Assembly: GCF_001927245.1 (NCBI RefSeq)
Contig: NZ_MJUX01000003.1
Span: forward strand, 248,001 to 312,000
Direction of reading: 5' to 3'
DNA: 64,000 nucleotides
Source of the DNA: Acuticoccus yangtzensis
GTDB taxonomy: Bacteria; Pseudomonadota; Alphaproteobacteria; Rhizobiales; Amorphaceae
The notes below the pieces were generated by a model, which was not told where the DNA came from, did not search any database, and saw nothing but the letters and a program-made list of their open reading frames with translations. Below, one piece after another: positions 19,562-31,726 of this stretch. Numbering within the stretch: the first letter of the stretch is position 1; each line of letters begins with the position of its first letter. The translations under genes and the position numbers were made by a program.

Positions 19562-21796
19562 TTGAGCGACGACGACACACCCGTTGACCTGAAGGCGGCG
19601 CTGGAAGAGCGCTACCTCGCCTACGCGCTGTCGACGATCATGCACCGCGCGCTGCCGGATGTGCGCGACGGGATGAAGCCCGTGCACCGCCGCCTGCTGT
19701 TTGCCATGCGCCAACTGCGGCTCGACCCTGGACAGGCGTTCAAGAAGTCGGCCCGCGTGGTGGGCGACGTGATCGGCAAATATCACCCGCACGGCGACAC
19801 GGCGGTGTACGACGCGCTGGTGCGTCTCGCCCAGGATTTTGCCGTGCGCTACCCGCTGGTGGACGGGCAAGGCAACTTCGGCACCGTGGATGGCGATAGC
19901 GCGGCGGCGATGCGTTATACCGAAGCGCGCATGACCGACGTCGCCCGCCTGCTGATGGACGGGCTGGACGAGGACGCGGTGGATTTCCGCGACACCTATG
20001 ACGGGTCCGAGCGCGAGCCGGTGGTGCTGCCGGGCGGCTTTCCGAACCTCCTCGCCAACGGCTCGGCGGGCATCGCGGTCGGCATGGCGACGAACGTTCC
20101 GCCGCACAACGCGGCCGAGATCGCCGACGCGGCGCTGCACCTCATCAAGCACCCGAACGCCAAGCTGGAGACGATCTTCGACCCGGACAACGGCCCCATC
20201 AAAGGGCCGGACTTCCCGACCGGTGGCGTGATCGTGGAAAGCGCCGGGTCGATGGCGGAGGCCTATCGCACGGGACGCGGCGGCTTCCGCACCCGCGCGC
20301 GGTGGGAGACGGAGGACCTTGGGCGCGGCGTCTGGCAGATCGTCGTCACCGAGATCCCCTATCAGGTGCAGAAATCGCGGCTGATCGAGCGGATCGCCGA
20401 GCTGTTGGACCAGAAGAAGCTGCCGCTTTTGGCCGACGTGCGCGATGAGAGCGCCGAGGACATCCGCGTCGTCCTGGAGCCGCGCTCCAAGACGGTCGAC
20501 GCTGCGCTTCTGATGGAGAGCCTCTTCCGCGTCACGGACCTGGAATCGCGCATCTCGCTCAACATGAACGTGCTCATGGGCGGGCAGGTGCCGCGGGTGA
20601 TCGGCCTGATCGAGGCGATCCAGGCGTGGCTGAAGCACCTGAAGGAGGTGGCGGTGCGCCGGGCCACCCACCGGCTCGGCAAGGTCGTCCACCGGCTGGA
20701 GATTCTGGACGGTTTTCTGATCGTCTACCTCGACCTCGACCGGGTGATCGCGATCATCCGCTACAAGGACCACCCGAAGGAAGAGCTGATCAAGGCCTTC
20801 ACGCTGTCGGATGTGCAGGCCGAGGCGATCCTGAACATGCGTCTGCGCTCGCTGCGTAAGCTGGAAGAGATGGAGATCCGCCAGGAGCACGAGAACCTCA
20901 CCGCGGAGCGGGCCGAGCTGGAATCGCTGATCGGCTCGGACGAGCTGCAGTGGAAGAAGGTCGCCGGCTCCGTGCGCGAGGTGAAGAAGCTCTTCGGGCA
21001 GGACACCAAGCTCGGCAAGCGGCGGACCACCTTCGGCGAGGCGCCGAGCGCGATCTCGGCGGACATCGTGGCCGAAGCGATGATCGAGCGCGAGCCGATC
21101 ACGGTGGTGCTGTCGGCGAAAGGCTGGGTGCGCGCGCTGAAGGGGCACACCGAGGAGTTCGACAAGCTCGCCTTCCGTCAGGACGACGAGATGGGCTCGT
21201 GGTTCCACGCCCAGACGACCGACAAGCTCCTGATCCTCACAACGGACGGGCGCGTCTATACGCTGGGCGCTGACAAGCTGCCTGGCGGGCGCGGCCATGG
21301 CGAGCCTCTGCGGCTGATCCTGGAGCTGCCGGGCGGGGTCGAGATCGCGTCCATGTTCGTCTACGAGCAGGGGTCGCAGTGGCTCATCGTCTCTCAGGTC
21401 GGGCGCGGCTTCATCGTGGTGGCGGATGATCTGATCGGCACCACCAAGCGGGGCCGTGCGGTGATGTCGCCGGCGGACAAGGACATCGCGATGGCCATCG
21501 TGCGGGCCGATGGCGACCATGTCGCGGTGATCGGCGAGAACCGCAAGCTGCTCGTCTTCCCGATCGAGCAGGTGCCGACTTTGGCGCGCGGGCGCGGCGT
21601 GCGGCTGCAGCGCTACAAGGACGGCGGCCTCAGCGACATCAAGACCTTCAAGGCGGCGGACGGGCTGACCTGGCGTGACACGGCCGGGCGCGAGCATCGC
21701 CGCACCATGGACGACCTCACGGATTGGCGGGGCGAGCGGGCTTCCGCCGGGCGGATGGCACCGCAGGGCGTGCCGCGGTCGAACAAGTTCGGCTGA
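19562..21796 (+). CDS. parC: DNA topoisomerase IV subunit A
   Basis: A 744-residue type II topoisomerase subunit that decatenates daughter chromosomes with ParE. It carries the breakage-reunion domain with catalytic Tyr119 in [11 protein letters not shown], and the quinolone-determining segment [15 protein letters not shown] (residue 80 is Thr, residue 84 Asp). The C-terminal domain is short and beta-propeller-like, which with the length distinguishes ParC from GyrA. Translation begins at TTG 19562 with GAGGA 9 bp upstream; an in-frame stop lies shortly before. parE is not in the window. Confidence 0.92.
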   Translation: MSDDDTPVDLKAALEERYLAYALSTIMHRALPDVRDGMKPVHRRLLFAMRQLRLDPGQAFKKSARVVGDVIGKYHPHGDTAVYDALVRLAQDFAVRYPLVDGQGNFGTVDGDSAAAMRYTEARMTDVARLLMDGLDEDAVDFRDTYDGSEREPVVLPGGFPNLLANGSAGIAVGMATNVPPHNAAEIADAALHLIKHPNAKLETIFDPDNGPIKGPDFPTGGVIVESAGSMAEAYRTGRGGFRTRARWETEDLGRGVWQIVVTEIPYQVQKSRLIERIAELLDQKKLPLLADVRDESAEDIRVVLEPRSKTVDAALLMESLFRVTDLESRISLNMNVLMGGQVPRVIGLIEAIQAWLKHLKEVAVRRATHRLGKVVHRLEILDGFLIVYLDLDRVIAIIRYKDHPKEELIKAFTLSDVQAEAILNMRLRSLRKLEEMEIRQEHENLTAERAELESLIGSDELQWKKVAGSVREVKKLFGQDTKLGKRRTTFGEAPSAISADIVAEAMIEREPITVVLSAKGWVRALKGHTEEFDKLAFRQDDEMGSWFHAQTTDKLLILTTDGRVYTLGADKLPGGRGHGEPLRLILELPGGVEIASMFVYEQGSQWLIVSQVGRGFIVVADDLIGTTKRGRAVMSPADKDIAMAIVRADGDHVAVIGENRKLLVFPIEQVPTLARGRGVRLQRYKDGGLSDIKTFKAADGLTWRDTAGREHRRTMDDLTDWRGERASAGRMAPQGVPRSNKFG

Positions 21797-21819
21797 GGCG
21801 CTGAACGGCCGGCGCGGCC

Positions 21820-22551
21820 TCAATAAGGGGCGTCGGCGCGGGCGGTGAGGTCGGCGAAAAACGCGGCGTCGTGGTGGCGGAAGGTCGAGACGTCGCGCTC
21901 GCCCGAGATGCCGCGGGCGGCCTGAACCTTCTCGACACCGTTGACGTAGGTGGCGGCCTTCACCCGCTTCGCGGCGCGCCGCAGTTGCGGTGCCAGCTCT
22001 CCCATGCCGTAGAGGTCCAGCACCTTGCGAGCCTCGGTGACGGGATCGTTCACCAGGTCCTCGTAGGCGATGAGGATGCGGCCCGCACGCTCCGGCGCGA
22101 CCCAGCGGGCCATGAAGCCTCGATAGCGGGGCAGCATTTCCTCGGCATAGGCGCGGAAGGCGGCGGCGGTGTCGGTAGACCCGGCATCGCGCACCGTCAT
22201 CTCGTATTGCGAGATCGTCGACGGCAGGAAGGCGCGGTACTGCACGACGAGGCCGACGCCCGCGGGCACCTCGGCCTTGAGGTCGAAGTCGTGCTGCTTG
22301 GACATGTGGATGAGGCCGGTGCGGCTGCAGGGGAAGCGGCCGCAGCAGGGCGCGTCCGGCCCGCGGCGGGGCACGTAGGCCTCGCAATAGCCGAACAGCG
22401 GGCCGAAGGTGCCCTGCAGCAGCCGCACCAGGAGATGATGGCCCGAGCGCGGCCAGCTTACATTGGCGACGTAGGGGAGCGGCGTGGCGGGGTAGTAGCC
22501 GGGCGCCTTGCGGGTGTGGAGGGCCGCGTTCTGGCGGATGCGGAAGATCAT
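21820..22551 (-). CDS. Sulfotransferase-like protein (paralogue A)
   Basis: A 243-residue protein with a sulfotransferase-type PAPS-binding start: ANVSWPRSGHHLLVRLLQ (Pro34-Gly37 loop), and later LIAYEDLVNDPVTEARKVLDLYG, the usual second helix-loop. Between them is a cysteine cluster, CEAYVPRR-GPDAPCC-GRFPC (Cys56, 69, 70, 75), then HMSKQHDFDL. A neighbouring gene encodes a clear paralogue with the same cysteine spacing. Substrate unknown; carbohydrate or peptide sulfation is the general family role. It starts 17 bp after the stop of the upstream paralogue, so the two are cotranscribed. Confidence 0.75.
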   Translation of the reverse strand: MIFRIRQNAALHTRKAPGYYPATPLPYVANVSWPRSGHHLLVRLLQGTFGPLFGYCEAYVPRRGPDAPCCGRFPCSRTGLIHMSKQHDFDLKAEVPAGVGLVVQYRAFLPSTISQYEMTVRDAGSTDTAAAFRAYAEEMLPRYRGFMARWVAPERAGRILIAYEDLVNDPVTEARKVLDLYGMGELAPQLRRAAKRVKAATYVNGVEKVQAARGISGERDVSTFRHHDAAFFADLTARADAPY

Positions 22552-22568
22552 GGCTGGGGCGCGAGGGC

Positions 22569-23351
22569 TCAGGGCGTGTCCTCGCCCACTTTGGCGGCGA
22601 GGGTGCGGAAGAAGCCGGGATCGTAGAAGCGAAAAGCGGTGACGTCGCGCCGGTCGGCGATGCCGGCCCCCGACAGGCGTTGGGTCTTGCCGTTTTCGTA
22701 GCGCAGGGCGTCGATCGTGGTGATGACCTCCTCAATGCGTGCGGCGTAGTCCGGCGCGTCGAACAGGGCGAGCACGTCGCGCATGGCGGCGGCGGGATCG
22801 GCAGTGAAGTCCTCGTAGCGCAAGACGAGGCGGTTGGTGCGCGGGCTCGTCACCCACTTGTCGACGAAGCGGGAATAGAGGCCCGCCTGGGAGCGGGCGA
22901 AGGACTGGAAGCTTTCGGCCGTGTCGGTAACGGGTGAGCCGGTGGCGAGCGCCTGCTCGAAATGAGAGACGACGGACGGCACGAAGGCGCGGTATTGTAC
23001 GATGAGGCGGTGGTGGCGCGGCAACTCGGCATCGAGGGTGAGGTCGTGCTGCTTGGTCATGTGGACGCGGCCGCGGCGCACACATGGAAAGGCTCCGCAG
23101 CAGGGCGTGTCCTCCTGGCGCCTCGGCCTATAATATTCGCAGTAGCCGAACAGGCCCTCGAAGGTTTCGAGCAGGATGCGCGATAGCAGCACATGGCCCG
23201 AGCGCGGCCAGCTGACGTTGGCGACGTAGGGCAGGCGGCGGGACGGGAAAAACCCAGGCACCCCTTTTTCCTCGCGCGGGACGTAGCGCGGCGGAGCCTT
23301 TTGAGAAGCCGGTCTCGCCTCGGAGACGGCGCGGCGGGGTGTCTCGGTCAT
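22569..23351 (-). CDS. Sulfotransferase-like protein (paralogue B)
   Basis: A 260-residue paralogue of the downstream gene product. It shares PYVANVSWPRSGH-VLLSRIL (residues 41-60), the cysteine cluster Cys71, 84, 85 and 90 (CEYYRPRR...PCCGAFPC), HMTKQHDLTL, IVQYRAFVPS and VLRYEDFTADPAAAMRDVLALF. It has a 40-residue Arg/Pro-rich N-terminal extension not present in paralogue A. The start MTETPRRAVSEARP is preferred; the frame is open further upstream but there it overlaps bpt. Tandem duplication is the simplest origin. Function is inferred from the PAPS-loop only. Confidence 0.75.
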   Translation of the reverse strand: MTETPRRAVSEARPASQKAPPRYVPREEKGVPGFFPSRRLPYVANVSWPRSGHVLLSRILLETFEGLFGYCEYYRPRRQEDTPCCGAFPCVRRGRVHMTKQHDLTLDAELPRHHRLIVQYRAFVPSVVSHFEQALATGSPVTDTAESFQSFARSQAGLYSRFVDKWVTSPRTNRLVLRYEDFTADPAAAMRDVLALFDAPDYAARIEEVITTIDALRYENGKTQRLSGAGIADRRDVTAFRFYDPGFFRTLAAKVGEDTP

Positions 23352-23379
23352 CGAACCGTCGCGTTTGGGGCCGGGAAGA

Positions 23380-24189
23380 TCAGGTGCGGACCCAACCTTT
23401 GGTGCTGAGGCGCTCTTGCGGCTGGAACCTCGTCTTATAGGCCATCTTGTCCGATCCATCGACCCAGTAGCCGAGGTAGACGTAAGGCAGGCCCATCGCC
23501 TTGGCGCGCACGAGGTGGTCAAGGATCATGAAGGTGCCGAGCGAGCCGTAGGGGCCTTCGGGTTCGTAGAAGGAATAGACCATCGACAGGCCGTCGGACA
23601 GGACGTCGGTCAAGGCGGAGGCGATGAGCGGGCCGCGGGTGCGTCCGCCCGGCTCGCGATATTCGAAGATGCGCGTGTCGACGTGGGTGTCTTCGACCAT
23701 CATCGCGTAGTCGAGCACGGTCATATCGGCCATGCCGCCGTCGGCGTGGCGGGCGTCGAGATAGGCGCGGAAGACGCTGTATTGTTCCGACGAGGGGAGC
23801 GGCGGACGCTCGCGCCGTTCGAGGTGCGAATTGTCGCGCCAGACGCGCTTGAGGGAGCGGGTCCACTCGAACTCGTCGACGACGACGCGCACGGAGACGC
23901 AGGCGCGGCACCCCTCGCACGCCGGGCGATAGGCGATGTTCTGGGACCGGCGGAAGCCGCCTTGGGTGAGGACGTCGTTCAAGGCGTCGGCCCGGTCGCC
24001 GACGAGGTGGGTGAAGACTTTGCGCTCGAACCGCTCGGGCAGGTAGGGGCAGGGCGAGGGCGCGGTGAGGTAGAATTGCGGATGTTCGGACAGGCGGCGG
24101 ACGGTGACGCGGCGGCGCGGCCGTGCCGGAACGTCCCGCTCGATATCGGCGGCGGCGTCCTGGTCGAATCTGTCGTTCGACTTCACCAT
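23380..24189 (-). CDS. bpt: Aspartate/glutamate leucyl-tRNA-protein transferase
   Basis: A 269-residue aminoacyl-tRNA-protein transferase of the bacterial Bpt type (related to eukaryotic ATE1). It adds leucine to N-terminal Asp or Glu and so marks proteins for ClpS/ClpAP degradation. Seen motifs are [36 protein letters not shown] with the family cysteines, [21 protein letters not shown], and [21 protein letters not shown]. The length is normal (240-270). It lies upstream of the sulfotransferase pair on the same strand with a 28 bp gap, which may be coincidental. Confidence 0.9.
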   Translation of the reverse strand: MVKSNDRFDQDAAADIERDVPARPRRRVTVRRLSEHPQFYLTAPSPCPYLPERFERKVFTHLVGDRADALNDVLTQGGFRRSQNIAYRPACEGCRACVSVRVVVDEFEWTRSLKRVWRDNSHLERRERPPLPSSEQYSVFRAYLDARHADGGMADMTVLDYAMMVEDTHVDTRIFEYREPGGRTRGPLIASALTDVLSDGLSMVYSFYEPEGPYGSLGTFMILDHLVRAKAMGLPYVYLGYWVDGSDKMAYKTRFQPQERLSTKGWVRT

Positions 24190-24344
24190 GGGTCTAAGCG
24201 GGCCTCCGCACTACCGTTGGATCCGCCCGCATCATCGGCAAAGCGGTCCTCAACACGCGATCGTCCTGACACTGCCGTCTGCGTCCCCGAGGTGCGTGAT
24301 CCGCGATGGCGCGGGATCGTCGCCGGAACGGGGCGCGGGCGGCA

Positions 24345-26150
24345 TCAGATACCGTACCACCACGGACCGATGATCGTGAACGCGCCCCACAGTAGCAAGA
24401 CGAGCGGACCGCCGGCGATGAGAAAATCCCGGTAACGATAATGGCCGGGTCCCATCACGAGAAGGTTCGTCTGATACGCCACGGGGGTCGCGAACGACGC
24501 ATTGGCCGCAAGGATAACTGTGACGACGAAGGGTTCCGCCGGCAAGCCCAAGCTTGAGGCGATTCCGATGGCGATCGGCGTGAAGAGCACGGCCGCGGCA
24601 TTGTTCGTCATGATGTTGGTGGTCAGCGCGATGAGGATGAAGAGCGCGGACATGACGACGGCGGGCGGCGCGCCGGAGAGGACGCCGAGCATGAGGTGGG
24701 CGATCTCGGCCGCGCCGCCGGTGGCGGTGAGCGCGGTGGACGAGGCGATGGCCGAGGCGATGAGCATGATGATGCGCCCGTCGATGACGCGGGCGGCCTG
24801 GCGCGTGTTGAGGCAGCGCGTGGCGAGCATCGCGAAGGCGCCCAGCATCGCCGCGGCGGCGATCGGCATGATTCCGCTCGCCGCAGCCGCGACCACGCAG
24901 AGGAAGATCGCGAGTGCCACGGGGGCGCGGCGGCGGGCCGGAACGTCGGCCGCGGTCCAGTCGATGAGGAGAACGTCGCGGTTGCCGCGCAGCTCCTCGA
25001 TCGCCTTGCGCGGGCCGGCGAAGAGGAGGACGTCACCCGCCTCCATACGGATATCCACCATCGGCATGCGCGGCATGCGCGAGCGGCGCTCGATGGCGAG
25101 GACGATGCAGCCGACCTCGCCGCGGAAGCCGGACTGGGCGACGGTACGGCCGATGAGCCGCGAGCCGGGCGCGACGATCGCCTCGGCGAGGGTGACGACG
25201 CCGAGCGGCTTCTCGTCGGTCGTCTCGCCGGCCATGACGGCGCCCTTGTGGGAGAGGGCGCGCTCCAGAGCGGGGCGGGTGGCGGCGACGATGACGATGT
25301 CGCCGGGCTGCAGCTTGACCCCCTCGAAGGGCGGCAGGTGGGGCCGCTCGCCGCGCTGGACCAGCCGCACCGTCATGTCCTGAAGCTGGGGGAACATGCC
25401 GTGCTTGCTCTCGGCCCCCACGAGGGGATGGCCGGCGCGGATCGGGATCTCGGCGATGAACTGCTTGCCGCCCTGGGCGCGCATGGCCTCGGCCATGGTG
25501 CGCGTCTCACGCAGGAGGAGGGGCATGATGCCGAGGACGTAAGGCAGGCCGATGCCGGCCACCATCAGCGCGACGGGCGTGAAGGAGAAGAAGTCGAGGT
25601 CCACGGCACCGGCGTCGCGCGCGACGTTGGCGGCGAGGAGGTTGGTGGACGAGCCGATCAGCGTCGTCATGCCGCCGAGGATGGTGACGAAGGAGAGCGG
25701 CATGAGGAAGCGCGAACCGCTTGACTTCAGCGCCGAGGCGAGGGTGGCGATGATGGGGATGAACATCACCACCACGGGGGTGTTGTTGAGGAAGGCCGAG
25801 AGCGCGGCGATGGAGATGAAGGTGACGCAGATGCCGAGGGCGCCGTGTTTCACCACCCAGCCGACAAGGAGGTGGGCGGGGCGCTCCAACGCATCGGTAT
25901 GGAAGAGGCCCTGACCGACGACGAGCAGGCAGACGATGGTGATGAGGCCGGAATTGGCGAAACCGGAGATGATTTCGTTGAGGCCGAACGGCTCATCGCG
26001 CGTCGGCAGGCCGATGACCGCGAACATGGCGATATACGCCGCGAGCACGCCGAGGCTGATGGCCTCGATGGAATAGCGCTCGGTGGCGTAGAGGATGGTG
26101 GACGCGGCGATGACGAGGATCGTCCCCATCATCGCGATATCGGCTTCCAT
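24345..26150 (-). CDS. SLC13-family anion permease with two RCK-C domains
   Basis: A 601-residue transporter of the ArsB/NhaD/DASS superfamily. Two hydrophobic halves (about residues 8-200 and 410-600) flank a soluble middle with two TrkA-C/RCK-C-like domains (about 210-300 and 305-390; GVKLQPGDIVIVAATRPALER and IRMEAGDVLLFAGPRKAIEE). Each half has the SSTNLLA or TNIMTNNAAA helix-break motif of the family. Candidates are dicarboxylate, sulfate or other anions; the RCK-C domains suggest ligand gating. It is separated by 190 bp from the gene upstream and has a short palindrome 86 bp before its start. Confidence 0.85.
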   Translation of the reverse strand: MEADIAMMGTILVIAASTILYATERYSIEAISLGVLAAYIAMFAVIGLPTRDEPFGLNEIISGFANSGLITIVCLLVVGQGLFHTDALERPAHLLVGWVVKHGALGICVTFISIAALSAFLNNTPVVVMFIPIIATLASALKSSGSRFLMPLSFVTILGGMTTLIGSSTNLLAANVARDAGAVDLDFFSFTPVALMVAGIGLPYVLGIMPLLLRETRTMAEAMRAQGGKQFIAEIPIRAGHPLVGAESKHGMFPQLQDMTVRLVQRGERPHLPPFEGVKLQPGDIVIVAATRPALERALSHKGAVMAGETTDEKPLGVVTLAEAIVAPGSRLIGRTVAQSGFRGEVGCIVLAIERRSRMPRMPMVDIRMEAGDVLLFAGPRKAIEELRGNRDVLLIDWTAADVPARRRAPVALAIFLCVVAAAASGIMPIAAAAMLGAFAMLATRCLNTRQAARVIDGRIIMLIASAIASSTALTATGGAAEIAHLMLGVLSGAPPAVVMSALFILIALTTNIMTNNAAAVLFTPIAIGIASSLGLPAEPFVVTVILAANASFATPVAYQTNLLVMGPGHYRYRDFLIAGGPLVLLLWGAFTIIGPWWYGI

Positions 26151-26235
26151 CTATCGGGCGGCTCGCATCATGACTGTATCACCGGCGGTTTTGGCGCACG
26201 GGGCGCCCCTTCGTCAAAGGCTGCGTTGGGAAGAT

Positions 26236-26257
26236 CCTTATCCGGCTGCGGATAAGG
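26236..26257. repeat. Perfect 8 bp palindrome/hairpin upstream of the SLC13 gene
   Basis: CCTTATCC and GGATAAGG with a 6 bp spacer lie in the 190 bp gap between the ilvA stop and the SLC13 start (both minus strand). It may be a regulator site for the permease or a weak terminator for ilvA. No T-run follows. Confidence 0.5.
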
Positions 26258-26340
26258 GCCGAGCGTTGCCGGGATGCGTCGTCGGAGGCGGCGCACCCCT
26301 GTGGGCAGGTTGAGGCGGGGGTGATCGGCGGCGCGCGGGG

Positions 26341-29381
<3,041 letters not shown>

Positions 29382-29519
29382 GACTGTGTCGTTGCTCCGT
29401 TGCTTTCCTTTGGGAAAAGCAATTGGGATGCCATCCGGGCCGCGCGGTCAACGATGCGGCCCCGACGATCCGATTGACGGATGGGGCCGGGCCGCGCTTG
29501 GTGGACGGCGGGAGGACGT

Positions 29520-30668
29520 ATGGATTTCGACCTGACTGAAGAGCAGGCTTCCATCAAGGACATGGCGGCCGATTTCGCACGCGAACAGATGGCGCCGTTC
29601 GCGGCCGACTGGGACCGTGACAACACCTTTCCCGTCGACGTGTTGCGGGCGGGGGCGGCGCTGGGCTTCGGCGGCATCGTCGTCGGCGAGGCGCACGGCG
29701 GCTCTGGCCTGACCCGGCTGGACGGCGCGATCATCTTCGAGGAGCTGTCGCGGGCGTGTCCGTCGACGGCGGCCTATATCTCGATCCACAACATGGTGGC
29801 GGCGCTGATCGACAGGTTCGGCAGCGCGGCGCAGAAGGCGGCCTATCTGCCGGACCTTTGCTCCATGGCGACCTTTTCCAGCTACTGCCTGACCGAGCCG
29901 GGCGCCGGGTCCGACGCCGCATCGCTGCGCACCAGGGCGGTGCGCGATGGCGACAGCTATGTGATCGACGGGGCGAAGGCGTTCATTTCCGGCGGCGGGC
30001 GGTCGGATCTCTACCTCGTCATGGCGCGGACGGGGGGCGAGGGGGCGGGCGGTATTTCGGCCTTCCTGGTGCCTGCCGGAACACCGGGCCTGTCCTTCGG
30101 CGCGCAAGAGCAGAAGCTCGGCTGGCACTCGCAGCCGACGGCGGCGGTGAGCTTCGACGGGGTGCGCGTTCCGGCGGAGAACCGGCTGGGCGCGGAGGGC
30201 GAGGGCTTCAAGATCGCCATGGCCGGGCTCGACGGGGGGCGGCTCAATATCGGCGCGTGCTCGCTGGGGGCGGCGGCCGAGGCGCTGACGCTGGCGGCGG
30301 CGTACATGAAGGAGCGGCGCCAGTTCGGCAAACCGCTGGAGGCCTTCCAGGCACTGCAGTTCCGCCTCGCGGACATGGCGACAGGGCTGGAGGCGGCGCG
30401 GCTCCTCCTCCACAAGGCGGCGTCGGCGGTGGACCGCGGCGCGCCAGATGCGACGGCGCTGGCGGCAATGGCGAAGCGTCTCGCGACGGACACCGGGTTC
30501 CAGATCGTCAACGATGCCCTTCAGCTTCATGGCGGGTACGGTTATTTGCGGGATTATCCGCTGGAGCGGCTGCTGCGCGATCTGCGCGTTCACCAGATTT
30601 TGGAAGGCACCAACGAGATCATGCGCCTCATCATTGCCCGCCACATGCTGAAGGCCTCGAACGGATGA
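29520..30668 (+). CDS. Acyl-CoA dehydrogenase, likely isobutyryl-CoA dehydrogenase
   Basis: A 382-residue FAD enzyme with ACAD signatures CLTEPGAGSDAASL (about residue 123) and the C-terminal LQLHGGYGYLRDYPLERLLRD ... ILEGTNEIMR, where the catalytic Glu is expected. GGAGG lies 5 bp before the ATG. The next genes encode 3-hydroxyisobutyryl-CoA hydrolase and 3-hydroxyisobutyrate dehydrogenase, so this is most likely the isobutyryl-CoA dehydrogenase of valine breakdown. The stop overlaps the following start as ATGA. Electron transfer would go to ETF, which is not in the window. Confidence 0.88.
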   Translation: MDFDLTEEQASIKDMAADFAREQMAPFAADWDRDNTFPVDVLRAGAALGFGGIVVGEAHGGSGLTRLDGAIIFEELSRACPSTAAYISIHNMVAALIDRFGSAAQKAAYLPDLCSMATFSSYCLTEPGAGSDAASLRTRAVRDGDSYVIDGAKAFISGGGRSDLYLVMARTGGEGAGGISAFLVPAGTPGLSFGAQEQKLGWHSQPTAAVSFDGVRVPAENRLGAEGEGFKIAMAGLDGGRLNIGACSLGAAAEALTLAAAYMKERRQFGKPLEAFQALQFRLADMATGLEAARLLLHKAASAVDRGAPDATALAAMAKRLATDTGFQIVNDALQLHGGYGYLRDYPLERLLRDLRVHQILEGTNEIMRLIIARHMLKASNG

Positions 30669-31726
30669 GCGATATCCTGTTCGAGACGGTCGGCCGCACC
30701 GGCCTCGTGACGCTGAACCGCCCGAAGGCGCTGAACGCCTTGACCGAGCCGATGATGGCCGCCCTCGGCGAGGCGCTGGACGAGTGGGCGCGGGACGACC
30801 GTGTCGAGCGGGTGGCGGTACGCGGCGACGGGCCGAAGGCGTTCTGCGCGGGTGGCGACATCCGCTCCGTCTACGAGCGGCGGGCGGGGTCGATCGACTT
30901 CTTCGCCACCGAGTATCGGACCAACCACCGCATCGCGACCTTTCCGAAGCCCTATGTCGCGCTGATCCACGGGGTGTGCATGGGGGGCGGCGTCGGCCTT
31001 TCCGCTCACGGGCCGATCCGCGTGGCGAACGAGACGTTGACCTTCGCGATGCCGGAGACGGCGATCGGCCTGTTCCCGGACGTCGGCGCGACGCATCTGT
31101 TGTCACGCATGGAGGACGAGGCGGGGATGTGGCTGGGGCTGACCGGGCACCGCATCAAGCTCGCCGAGGCGGTGGCCGCGGGATATGTGACGCATCCGGT
31201 GGAGGGATCGCTGGATGCGGTGCTGGACCGGGTTGCGCACGCGCGAACGCTGGAGCCGGCGCTGGACGAGATGACGGTGGAGACCGACCCGATGCCGGCC
31301 GAGACGCGCAAGGTTATGGCGAAGGCGTTCGGCGCGCCCACGCTGGCGGCGGTGATGGAGCGATTGGCGGACATGAGCGCCGACGACGAGTTCGCCAAGG
31401 TGGCGTTCGACGAAATGGCGCTCAGGTCGCCGACCTCGATGGCGGTGACGTTCGAGCAGATCCGCCGCGCGGCCGATCTCGACCCAGCGGGTGTGCTGGA
31501 GATGGACTTTGCCATCGTCTCGCGCATTCTCGACGGGCACGACCTTTATGAAGGGATCCGCGCCGTGCTGATCGACAAGGACAATGCGCCGAAGTGGGAT
31601 CCGGCGGAGATCGACAAGGTGGAGAAGAGCGCGGTGGCGGCGCATTTCGTGACCGGACCGCATGGGCGGCTCGGTCTCGGTGAGACGAAGAGCGCGGGCG
31701 GGAGGGGGGCGGTGCATGCCTCCTGA
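30665..31726 (+). CDS. 3-hydroxyisobutyryl-CoA hydrolase / enoyl-CoA hydratase-isomerase family
   Basis: A 353-residue crotonase-fold enzyme. The oxyanion hole is in CAGGDIRSVYE and the second loop is GVCMGGGVGLSAHGPIRVANE; MPETAIGLFPDVGAT carries the acidic catalytic residue typical of 3-hydroxyisobutyryl-CoA hydrolase (HIBCH). The length (about 350, versus 260 for hydratases) also favours HIBCH. It releases 3-hydroxyisobutyrate in valine catabolism. It starts in an ATGA overlap with the dehydrogenase gene and overlaps the next gene by 11 bp, indicating one translationally coupled operon. Confidence 0.9.
   Translation: MSDILFETVGRTGLVTLNRPKALNALTEPMMAALGEALDEWARDDRVERVAVRGDGPKAFCAGGDIRSVYERRAGSIDFFATEYRTNHRIATFPKPYVALIHGVCMGGGVGLSAHGPIRVANETLTFAMPETAIGLFPDVGATHLLSRMEDEAGMWLGLTGHRIKLAEAVAAGYVTHPVEGSLDAVLDRVAHARTLEPALDEMTVETDPMPAETRKVMAKAFGAPTLAAVMERLADMSADDEFAKVAFDEMALRSPTSMAVTFEQIRRAADLDPAGVLEMDFAIVSRILDGHDLYEGIRAVLIDKDNAPKWDPAEIDKVEKSAVAAHFVTGPHGRLGLGETKSAGGRGAVHAS

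Noticed and set aside
19181-22735. A 1184-codon open frame on the minus strand opposite parC and through the sulfotransferase gene
   Set aside because: Arg/His/Pro-rich with no family features; it is the high-GC shadow of parC, whose own protein is unmistakable.
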